NCBI GenBank assembly: GCA_031276585.1
Contig: JAISMT010000051.1
Coordinates: 1 to 6,251 of the forward strand
Direction: 5' to 3'
DNA from: Bifidobacteriaceae bacterium
Lineage (GTDB): Bacteria > Actinomycetota > Actinomycetes > Actinomycetales > WQXJ01
Length of the DNA stretch: 6,251 nt
The notes under the pieces are model-generated. The model was not told where the DNA came from. It made no database searches and was given only the letters and a program-made list of their open reading frames with translations. The position numbers were made by a program, and so were the translations under genes. Shown here piece by piece: positions 1 to 6,251 of this stretch; the stretch's first letter is position 1; each line of letters begins with the position of its first letter.

Positions 1-253
1 GGCGAAATGAGGACCAAACCTACTTTGGCGAAATGAGAGCCAAACCTACTTTGGCGAAATGAGGACCAAACCTACTTTGGCGAAGTGAGGACCAAACCTA
101 CTTTGGCGAAATGAGGACCAAACCTACTTTGGCGAAATGAGGACCAAACCTACTTTGGCGAAATGAGAGCCAAACCTACTTTGGCGAAGTGAGGACCAAA
201 CCTACTTTGGCGAAATGAGAGCCAAACCTACTTTGGCGAAGTGAGAGCCAAAC
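1..253. repeat. 26-bp tandem repeat array, ten copies visible, open at the left edge
   Basis: Nine full units begin at 1, 27, 53, 79, 105, 131, 157, 183 and 209. A tenth begins at 235 and breaks off at about 253. Each unit starts GGCGAA and ends CCAAACCTACTTT. Only two sites vary: unit position 7 (A or G) and unit positions 12-13 (GA or AG). All four combinations occur. The array is an alternating chain of CCAAA and TTTGG, with a 5-nt spacer (CCTAC) and an 11-nt spacer (CGAAATGAGGA or its variants), so each half-site can pair with either neighbour. In AG units the dyad grows to TTTGGC/GCCAAA. There are no unique spacers, and 26 bp is not a codon multiple. The array reaches base 1, so its real length is unknown. 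It may be amplified transposon-end or protein-binding sites; its function is not shown. Confidence 0.97.
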
Positions 254-278
254 TGACCTACAAACGCACCAAACCCAC

Positions 279-330
279 TGTCATGTCTCGGGACATCGTG
301 GACAGAAGTGTCTCTTGACATCATGGACAG
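279..330 (+). repeat. Left inverted end of the element, direct doublet
   Basis: Two copies start at 284 and 309, both reading TGTCTC, then a variable stretch, then CATC(G/A)TGGACAG. They differ at three of 22 positions (GG/TT and G/A). The outermost bases TGTCATGTCTC match the inverted TGTCTAGTCTC at the far end, which sets the outer boundary near 279. Confidence 0.85.
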
Positions 331-410
331 TTTTGTGTTGTTTTACCTGGTGGATGGTTGTGTTGGGTTTGTTTGGTTTTAGGTGTGGTGTGTTGAGTAT
401 GGCTTTGGAG
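331..410 (-). terminator. Candidate Rho-loading (rut) region downstream of argH
   Basis: In this 80-bp stretch I counted 40 T, 31 G, 6 A and 3 C on the plus strand. A transcript continuing from argH would therefore hold 31 C and only 3 G, with many CA and CC steps and little chance of folding. That C-over-G bias is the known hallmark of Rho utilisation sites. It starts about 200 nt beyond the argH stop, where I see no intrinsic terminator. The same bias could be incidental to the mobile-element core in which it lies, so the termination role is inferred. Confidence 0.4.
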
Positions 411-496
411 AGGATCGACTGGTCTGAGGTTTGTTTTCGAGCTGTTGCTAACGGCTTCGGGATGGTGTTGGTTATAGCTGCCCTGGAAAGCGGAAG

Positions 497-547
497 TGTC
501 CACGATGCAGTGAGACAGAAGTGTCCACGATGTAGTGAGACTAGACA
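497..547 (-). repeat. Right inverted end of the element, direct doublet
   Basis: On the plus strand TGTCCACGATG(C/T)AGTGAGAC occurs at 497 and again at 522. The two copies are nearly identical. Their reverse complement matches the left end at TGTCTC and CATCGTGGACA, so the two doublets face each other across a 166-bp core. Confidence 0.85.
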
Positions 548-606
548 ACGTATCCAACTCATTCCGAGGTCAATTAGGCGCGGTGGCTGCCAGGACCCGG
601 CTAACT

Positions 607-2022
<1,416 letters not shown>

Positions 2023-2063
2023 TTAGCCCACGCTACCTTGCCGGGCAACGCCGTGAATCCATC

Positions 2064-2114
2064 TCTAGACAACTAGACCACTTGGTATCGGATACTTTGA
2101 CGTATGAGTCAAGT
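2064..2114. promoter_or_regulatory. Cluster of three inverted repeats over the argH promoter
   Basis: Three dyads fall in 51 bp: TCTAG-ACAA-CTAGA (2064-2077) near the predicted transcription start, GTATC-G-GATAC (2085-2095) over the -10, and ACTTTGAC-GTATGA-GTCAAGT (2094-2114, one unpaired base) over the -35. Such placement is typical of repressor operators. None matches the enterobacterial ArgR box that I know, so no regulator is named. Confidence 0.35.
2084..2112 (-). promoter_or_regulatory. Candidate argH promoter
   Basis: On the minus strand a -35 hexamer TTGACT (2107-2112) is followed after 17 bp by GATACC (2084-2089). The -35 is good; the -10 keeps only the ATA core of TATAAT. Transcription would begin near 2077 and give a leader of about 55 nt. 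Position and spacing suit argH, and the 185-bp gap after prfA argues for a separate transcript. Confidence 0.45.
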
Positions 2115-2158
2115 TTTTCCCTACTCGGGGTCTCGCCACAGAAAGATTCGACCAATGG

Positions 2159-2207
2159 GAGAAGATTTGGTGGGGCGTCTAACAAGAGAAAATTTGGTGG
2201 GGTCTCT
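2159..2207. repeat. Direct repeat pair at 27-bp spacing, next to the prfA stop
   Basis: Two 22-bp copies begin at 2159 and 2186, both reading GAGAA-(G/A)-ATTTGGTGGGG-NN-TCT. They differ at three positions. The second copy ends directly at the prfA stop codon (2208-2210). The sequence is unrelated to the 279-547 element and shares only TTTGGT with the 26-bp array, but its layout as a direct doublet at a 25-27 bp period is the same. It may be the relic end of an insertion sequence, or a tandem binding site. Confidence 0.8.
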
Positions 2208-3275
2208 CTAATTACCGGAACGGGCGGCTTGAACCGCGGATTCGATCACGGGACCTAGCTCACCGTCTAGCACTTGATCTAAGTTGTAGGCCTTAAAACC
2301 AGTACGGTGGTCCGCTATCCGGTTCTCCGGGAAGTTATAGGTCCGGATCCGTTCTGAACGGTCTACGGTGCGGACTTGGGAATGCCGGGCCTCGGCTTGG
2401 GCCGCAGCGGCTTCTTGAGCTTGCAACGCGAGTAACCGAGCCCGCAGTATCCGTAATGCCTGCTCCTTGTTTTGCAGCTGGGATTTCTCATTCTGACAGC
2501 TGACCACTACACCGGTAGGCAGGTGGGTGATGCGTACCGCACTGTCCGTAGTGTTGACGGACTGTCCACCCGGACCTGAGGAACGGAACACATCTACCCG
2601 GATCTCATTCGGGTCTATTTCCACCTCAGCCGGGTCATCGTCTTCCGGCATTACCAATACTCCGGCCGCCGAGGTATGGATTCTGCCCTGAGATTCTGTG
2701 ACCGGAACCCGTTGGACGCGGTGTACCCCACCTTCGTATTTCAAATGCGCCCACACCCCGTCTTGCGGCTCGGGATGGCCTTTAGCTTTGATAGCTAAAG
2801 ACATATCTTTGACCCCACCTAACTCGGTTTGGTTTAGGTCCAAGATTTCTACCGCCCAACCTTGGCGTTCCGCGTAACGCTGATACATGCGGAACAAATC
2901 CCCTGCAAATAGGGCGGATTCTTCCCCTCCGGCACCAGCTTTGATCTCCATGATCACATCACGGGGGTCATCTGGGTCCCGCGGCGCTAATAGATCCGAT
3001 AAGTGGTCTTCCGCCTTTTGGGCCGCCACCGTCAAAGCGGGAACCTCCTGCGCAAAGGAAGTATCAGAGGCGGCCAATTCTTGGGCCGCCGCCAGGTCCT
3101 CCTGTGCTGCCAGCCACGCTTTATAAGCGGCCACGATTTGCGCCACCACGGCGTAACGCCGCCCTACCCGTTTAGCCCTTCCGGGTGAAGCGTGTAGAGC
3201 GGGATCCGCCATCTGGCTGGTTAGCGCCGCGTGCTCATCTAACAGGGGCGCCACAATGGGAGTCAGGTCCGGCAT
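2208..3275 (-). CDS. prfA: Peptide chain release factor 1
   Basis: RF1 reads UAA and UAG in the ribosomal A site and triggers release of the finished peptide. The 355-residue product matches the family length. An N-terminal helical domain (about 1-100) comes first. The codon-recognition domain has the PxT tripeptide as PVT (191-193) in [19 protein letters not shown], which marks RF1 and excludes RF2 (SPF). The peptidyl-transferase loop [13 protein letters not shown] has GGQ at 236-238; in the family this Gln is methylated by PrmC. The ATG at 3275 has GGAG six nt upstream and lies 14 bp past the rpmE stop, so the two genes are surely co-transcribed. The gene ends in TAG, one of RF1's own codons. 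The prmC gene that normally follows in this cluster is absent; a repeat pair and argH come instead. Confidence 0.98.
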   Translation of the reverse strand: MPDLTPIVAPLLDEHAALTSQMADPALHASPGRAKRVGRRYAVVAQIVAAYKAWLAAQEDLAAAQELAASDTSFAQEVPALTVAAQKAEDHLSDLLAPRDPDDPRDVIMEIKAGAGGEESALFAGDLFRMYQRYAERQGWAVEILDLNQTELGGVKDMSLAIKAKGHPEPQDGVWAHLKYEGGVHRVQRVPVTESQGRIHTSAAGVLVMPEDDDPAEVEIDPNEIRVDVFRSSGPGGQSVNTTDSAVRITHLPTGVVVSCQNEKSQLQNKEQALRILRARLLALQAQEAAAAQAEARHSQVRTVDRSERIRTYNFPENRIADHRTGFKAYNLDQVLDGELGPVIESAVQAARSGN

Positions 3276-3289
3276 TGCGGGCTCCGTCC

Positions 3290-3514
3290 TTACTGGGAGG
3301 CTCCGGCCTTCCGCTTTCCGTAGCGAGCCTCGAAGCGAGCTACCCGGCCACCAGTGTCCAGAATTTTCTGTTTACCGGTATAGAACGGGTGGCAAGCGGA
3401 ACACACGTCCACGTTGATCACACCGTCCGTTTTAGTGGACCGGGTAGTGAAAGCACTCCCGCAGGTACAGGTGACTGTGGTCTCCACGTATTCGGGATGG
3501 ATATTTTTCTTCAT
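3290..3514 (-). CDS. rpmE: 50S ribosomal protein bL31, zinc-binding type
   Basis: bL31 sits on the large subunit and helps bridge it to the 30S head. The 74-residue product starts MKKNIHPEY as the family does. It has four cysteines in the zinc-ribbon arrangement: Cys16 and Cys18 (CTC) and Cys38 and Cys41 (CSAC). This is therefore the C+ form, which in many bacteria is exchanged for a cysteine-free paralogue under zinc shortage; no paralogue is in the window. The middle keeps the conserved [10 protein letters not shown] (41-50), and the tail is basic. The ATG at 3514 has a very strong ribosome binding site, GGAGGAG ending 4 nt upstream, in keeping with high expression. It sits between rho (110 bp upstream) and prfA (14 bp downstream). 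A GC-rich hairpin in its leader may tune its expression. Confidence 0.98.
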   Translation of the reverse strand: MKKNIHPEYVETTVTCTCGSAFTTRSTKTDGVINVDVCSACHPFYTGKQKILDTGGRVARFEARYGKRKAGASQ

Positions 3515-3540
3515 GGTTCTCCTCCGTTTGCTCCGGGTCG

Positions 3541-3558
3541 CCGCCCCGAATGGGGCGG
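3541..3558 (-). promoter_or_regulatory. GC-rich hairpin in the rho-rpmE intergenic leader
   Basis: CCGCCCC and GGGGCGG form a perfect 7-bp stem around a 4-nt loop, about 27 nt before the rpmE ATG. No T-run follows on the minus strand, so it is not a standard intrinsic terminator. A processing or stability element between rho and rpmE, or part of a leader that controls rpmE, would fit. In E. coli rpmE is reported to be autogenously controlled through its leader; whether that applies here is unknown. Confidence 0.5.
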
Positions 3559-3586
3559 GCGTGAACCGGAACGCCTCAGGTATTGT

Positions 3587-3610
3587 GCCAGAACACCAAC
3601 CGGCTCTGGC
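3587..3610 (-). other. Short hairpin just after the rho stop
   Basis: GCCAGA (3587-3592) pairs with TCTGGC (3605-3610) around a 12-nt loop. In the transcript it begins 14 nt after the rho stop codon. The stem is short and has no U-tract, so it may protect the rho mRNA end or cause pausing, or it may be chance. Confidence 0.3.
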
Positions 3611-3624
3611 TTATTCCCAATGGT

Positions 3625-5310
3625 TTACCAACCCATATCCGGGGTGGTCTTGTTGACTTGCAGCAAAAACTCCGTGTTGGTGGGGGCTTTGCGGAGCCGC
3701 TCCAACAACAACTCGATGGCTTGTTGAATGTCAAGTGCGCTCAACACTCGGCGGAGTTTCCAATTGATTTTGAGTTCATCCGCGCCAATCAACCATTCTT
3801 CACGGCGAGTGCCGGAGGAATCTACGTCCACAGCCTGGAAGATGCGCTTATCTGCCAGTGAACGCGAGAGCCGTAGCTCCATGTTGCCGGTGCCCTTGAA
3901 TTCTTCGAAGATCACCTCATCCATCTTGGAGCCGGTTTCCACCAGTGCCGTAGCCAAGATGGTCAGCGAGCCGCCACCTTCAATGTTGCGGGCTGCGCCA
4001 AAGAACTTCTTGGGTGGGTAGAGAGCTGAGGAATCCACGCCGCCGGAGAGGATTCTTCCGGAAGCGGGGGCCGCCAGGTTATAGGCCCGGCCTAAACGGG
4101 TGATGCCGTCCAGCAAAATCACCACGTCGTGACCCAGTTCTACTAGACGTTTGGCCCGTTCAATGGCTAGTTCCGCCACAATGGTGTGGTCCGTAGCGGG
4201 ACGGTCAAAGGTGGAGGATATGACTTCACCTTTGACGGAACGTTCAAAGTCGGTGACCTCTTCAGGGCGTTCGTCTACCAGAACCACCATGAGGTGAACT
4301 TCTGGATTGTTGGTGGTGATCGCGTTGGCGATGGCTTGCATCACCATGGTTTTACCCGCTTTAGGCGGTGAAACAATCAAGCCTCGTTGGCCTTTACCGA
4401 TGGGGCTGACTAGATCTATCACCCGGGTGGTTAGGTTTTCACCGGTGGTTTCGAGGCGTAACCGTTCCTGGGGGTAGAGCGGGGTGAGGCTAGCGAATTC
4501 TTTGCGGTTGCGGGCCTCTTCCGGTTGCATGCCGTTGACGGTGTCCAGACGGGCTAAAGCTTTGTACTTTTGTTGCCGGGATTGGTGTTCGCCTTCCCGG
4601 GGTTGCCGGACCGCACCTACGATGGCGTCGCCCTCACGCAAGCCGGCTTTACGCACTTGGCCCAGCGAGACATACACGTCATTGGGGCCAGGTAGGTAAC
4701 CGGAGGTGCGCACGAAAGCGTAGTTGTCCATCACGTCTAGGATTCCGGCTACCGGTACTAGAACATCATCTTCTTTGAGTTCGGGCTCTTCCATGCCCGC
4801 TACATCGCCGCCCTGCCGCTGACGGGTTTTACGGTCCCGGTAGCGGTCCCGGCGGCCCCGCCGCCGGCCCGACCGATCTTCATCGTTGTCCCGTCCGGAA
4901 CCGGAAGTTTGCCGGTCTGTGTTACCGGAACGTTCACCGCTGTTTTGCCGTCCGGAATTGGACTCTTTGGTTTCGGTGGTCCCGGGAGCAGAAACCGGGG
5001 CGGTGGCCCGCCGGGCGCCACGCCCTCCGGCTACCGCTTCTAAATCGGCCTTAATCAGGTCAACCGCTTGGGCAGAGCGCGCCGCGCGGTCATTTTGGCC
5101 ACCTCCAGAAGCCCGCCGCGGGCGGGAGCTGGCGGGCGCAGTAGCCCCAGTCGCTTCGCTGGTAGCGGGGGGCGTGGACCCAATGGTTGCGATCAGGTCA
5201 GCTTTGCGCATACGCGAGGTGCCTTTGATCCCCCGGGAGGCCGCCAATGCTTGCAATTCAGTCAATCGCATTGACCCGAGTGGGGGCAGCTTTTCGGTTG
5301 TGGTTGTCAC
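3625..5310 (-). CDS. rho: Transcription termination factor Rho, actinobacterial long form
   Basis: Rho is a homohexameric RNA-dependent ATPase that loads on C-rich RNA and ends transcription. The 561-residue product has a Rho_N helical domain (about 10-45), then a low-complexity insert (about 46-180) rich in Gly, Arg, Ser and Asp that ends in a dense basic run (148-165). The cold-shock-like RNA-binding domain spans about 183-255 (VAGILDVMDNYAFVRTSGY). The motor domain has Walker A SPPKAGKT (314-321), the DERPEE block with the likely catalytic Glu348, Walker B VVILLDGITR (396-405) with Asp401, the Q-/R-loop region (about 418-441), and SGTRREE (499-505) with the expected arginine finger. E. coli Rho is 419 residues, and the difference is mostly the insert, as is common in actinobacteria. 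The GTG start at 5310 has AAAGG about 8 nt upstream. A 175-bp gap with a likely promoter separates it from the HAD gene. All ATPase motifs are intact. Confidence 0.98.
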   Translation of the reverse strand: MTTTTEKLPPLGSMRLTELQALAASRGIKGTSRMRKADLIATIGSTPPATSEATGATAPASSRPRRASGGGQNDRAARSAQAVDLIKADLEAVAGGRGARRATAPVSAPGTTETKESNSGRQNSGERSGNTDRQTSGSGRDNDEDRSGRRRGRRDRYRDRKTRQRQGGDVAGMEEPELKEDDVLVPVAGILDVMDNYAFVRTSGYLPGPNDVYVSLGQVRKAGLREGDAIVGAVRQPREGEHQSRQQKYKALARLDTVNGMQPEEARNRKEFASLTPLYPQERLRLETTGENLTTRVIDLVSPIGKGQRGLIVSPPKAGKTMVMQAIANAITTNNPEVHLMVVLVDERPEEVTDFERSVKGEVISSTFDRPATDHTIVAELAIERAKRLVELGHDVVILLDGITRLGRAYNLAAPASGRILSGGVDSSALYPPKKFFGAARNIEGGGSLTILATALVETGSKMDEVIFEEFKGTGNMELRLSRSLADKRIFQAVDVDSSGTRREEWLIGADELKINWKLRRVLSALDIQQAIELLLERLRKAPTNTEFLLQVNKTTPDMGW

Positions 5311-5430
5311 TAAATGAACCTTTGTCTAGTGGAAATAACGGACCGTTGGGGGCGCTCAACAACGCCGCCAAACTAGTTCCTGGATTTGAAACGCCGTGCT
5401 CCTAAATAGCTATAGCCGGATCAGCGCTCA
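5311..5430 (-). promoter_or_regulatory. Predicted rho mRNA leader
   Basis: About 120 nt separate the proposed transcription start from the rho GTG. The leader contains a small dyad, GGCG/CGCC (5351-5366), and an 11-bp palindrome, AACGG-A-CCGTT (5337-5347), 27 bp before the start codon. I see no leader peptide with a good ribosome binding site. Rho autoregulates through its leader in several bacteria, so an untranslated leader of this length makes sense, but nothing here proves it. Confidence 0.35.
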
Positions 5431-5437
5431 GGTTGCC

Positions 5438-5443
5438 ATGCTA
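5438..5443 (-). promoter_or_regulatory. Candidate extended -10 of the rho promoter
   Basis: The minus strand reads GTGGTAGCATGG. TAGCAT fits the actinobacterial TANNNT -10, and the TGG directly before it fits an extended -10. No good -35 is found at 17-18 bp (ATGAAA or CATGAA). A second, weaker choice is TTGTTG (5357-5362) with TTATTT (5333-5338) at 18-bp spacing. Confidence 0.3.
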
Positions 5444-5485
5444 CCACTTGCACCAGACCGTTTCATGCGACCCGCCGCCGATGGT

Positions 5486-6251
5486 TCATCCGAACTGGGG
5501 TGGTATGGATTCACGGTCCAGCATGACGCCCTGATCCGCGGCTTCCCAGGCCGCTGCGGCAGCCGCCCGCAAAGCAAAATCAGATACCAACTCTTCCGTA
5601 CTCGGGCCGGCCCGCCCCTGAAGGGGGTCCTCCACCACCAACCGGTTCCCGTCCACCCAAGCCACCGCTTCACCACAAGTCCAACGCCCGTCCTTCAACA
5701 CGGGAGCACGGTGGGGTTGACTCAAACAACGCAGGTCACGCGCTATTAAACTGGGCCGTTCGGCTGGCGGCGCCAACAAGGCCTCCGCAGCGCTCGAGAC
5801 CCCAGTTAGAACCATCAAACCGGGGTATTCGGCGTTGCGTGCCCCGGCTAGATCAGTGTCCAAACGGTCACCAATCACTAGAGGTCGGCGGGCGCCTACC
5901 CGTTGGGCTGCCAAATGAAAGATCAAAGCGTTAGGTTTACCGGACGCCATCGGCCGTACTCCGGTGGTGGTAACCAGGGCCTGCACCATAGCGCCGTTAC
6001 CCGGCGCGAACCCAAACTCGGTGGGTAGGCTCTTGTCTAGATTGGTGGCAAAATAGGCGGAACCGGATTCGATAGCGTAAGCCGCCTCTTCTAAATCCCG
6101 CCAACCCATAGCCGGACTAAGCCCCTGAATCACGGCAGCAGGCCGCTCTACCGCAGCGGTGGCCAGCTTGAAACCAGCAGCCGTCACGGCCTCTGTCAAG
6201 CCGTTACCGCCCACCACCAGCACCCGCGAACCGGGCGGGATATGTTGCGCC
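5486..6251 (-). CDS. HAD-IIA (NagD-like) phosphatase, N-terminus cut by the window edge
   Basis: The visible 254 residues belong to a cytosolic HAD-superfamily phosphatase of subclass IIA. The catalytic Asp of motif I and probably motif II lie beyond base 6251, so the true start is not seen; the in-frame GTG at 6223 is internal, since the frame stays open to the edge as AQHIPPGSR. Visible features are the C2-cap stretch YFATNLDKSLPTE (about 6052-6016), the motif III lysine in GKPN (Lys codon 5936-5938), and motif IV GDRLDTD (about 5872-5852) followed by LTGVS. Roughly 85 further C-terminal residues form an extension seen in actinobacterial members such as the mycobacterial Rv1692 type, described as a glycerol-3-phosphate phosphatase. 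That substrate is a guess here. In other actinobacteria such genes often lie near tlyA, whereas here the downstream gene is rho. Confidence 0.9.
   Translation of the reverse strand, partial: AQHIPPGSRVLVVGGNGLTEAVTAAGFKLATAAVERPAAVIQGLSPAMGWRDLEEAAYAIESGSAYFATNLDKSLPTEFGFAPGNGAMVQALVTTTGVRPMASGKPNALIFHLAAQRVGARRPLVIGDRLDTDLAGARNAEYPGLMVLTGVSSAAEALLAPPAERPSLIARDLRCLSQPHRAPVLKDGRWTCGEAVAWVDGNRLVVEDPLQGRAGPSTEELVSDFALRAAAAAAWEAADQGVMLDRESIPPQFG

Larger units (their letters stand above)
279..547. mobile_element. MITE-like element with doubled inverted ends
   Basis: Both ends begin with TGTC when read inward (279 on the plus strand, 547 on the minus strand). Each end holds two copies of a 21-bp motif with consensus TGTCTC-NNN-RCATC-RTGGACA. 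The left copies are at 284-304 and 309-329, the right copies inverted at 497-517 and 522-542, all at a 25-bp period. The 165-bp core has no convincing gene. Subterminal repeats of this kind resemble transposase-binding sites, and a TGTC...GACA end recalls IS481-type elements of actinobacteria; that family link is a recollection, not a search result. No target-site duplication is visible: the flanks read CCAC and ACGT. The element lies 59 bp past the argH stop. It could be a non-autonomous element, or the fused remains of the two ends of a lost insertion sequence. Confidence 0.7.

Noticed and set aside
1..253. CRISPR array
   Set aside because: Units abut with no unique spacers and no cas genes are present.
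1..253. Plasmid-type iterons of a replication origin
   Set aside because: The spacing would fit, but there is no replication initiator gene, DnaA box or AT-rich stretch, and the neighbours are chromosomal core genes.
400..545. Possible small passenger peptide starting at the ATG at 400 in the element core
   Set aside because: It has no ribosome binding site and no recognisable family, and the frame runs straight through the repeat doublet into the argH antisense.
2186..2212. Intrinsic terminator after prfA (AGAGA/TCTCT)
   Set aside because: Only about five weak base pairs around a loop of more than ten nt, with no U-tract. The sequence is better explained as one half of the direct repeat pair.
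3185..3727. Plus-strand open frame of 180 codons across rpmE
   Set aside because: It is antisense to the prfA start, rpmE and the rho end, all of which are certain genes, and it shows no family resemblance.
4800..5021. Alternative frame in the Rho insert (Pro/Gly-rich)
   Set aside because: It overlaps the Rho coding frame on the same strand and arises from its biased Arg/Gly codons; it has no start signal.
5486..6223. HAD gene read as complete from the GTG at 6223
   Set aside because: The frame stays open upstream to the window edge and the catalytic motif I is missing, so 6223 is internal.

Overview
The window comes from an actinobacterium of moderate G+C content. The signs are a long Rho with a basic, disordered insert behind its N-terminal domain, GTG starts on rho and argH, an RF1 with the [11 protein letters not shown] loop, and a C-terminally extended HAD-IIA phosphatase of actinobacterial type. 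A member of the Actinomycetaceae or a near relative would fit, but I cannot settle the genus from sequence alone.

All genes are on the minus strand. Reading from the right edge, the order is: a partial HAD-IIA phosphatase (5486-6251, N-terminus off the window); a gap with a probable rho promoter and leader; rho (3625-5310); a short leader with two hairpins; rpmE (bL31, 3290-3514); prfA (RF1, 2208-3275); a 185-bp gap with a pair of 27-bp-spaced repeats and a likely promoter; and argH (607-2022). The rho-rpmE-prfA order is the conserved actinobacterial transcription/translation cluster: a termination factor, a zinc-binding ribosomal protein and a peptide release factor. The usual follower, prmC (the RF1/RF2 glutamine methyltransferase), is not there. 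A complete, seemingly independently promoted argininosuccinate lyase gene takes its place.

Positions 1-606 hold no credible gene. At 1-253 is a 26-bp tandem array that runs off the left edge and is built from two variable sites in mixed combinations. At 279-547 is a MITE-like element whose inverted ends each carry the same 21-bp motif twice at 25-bp spacing. Its core is so strand-biased that RNA running on from argH would be C-rich and nearly free of G, as expected of a Rho-loading site. Together with the 27-bp-spaced pair beside prfA, three unrelated sequences in this window show iterated motifs at 25-27 bp spacing. This points to repeated insertion and loss of mobile elements around argH, and perhaps to how the prfA-prmC linkage was broken. 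I see no new multi-gene system; the unusual content lies in these repeats and the rearranged gene order.
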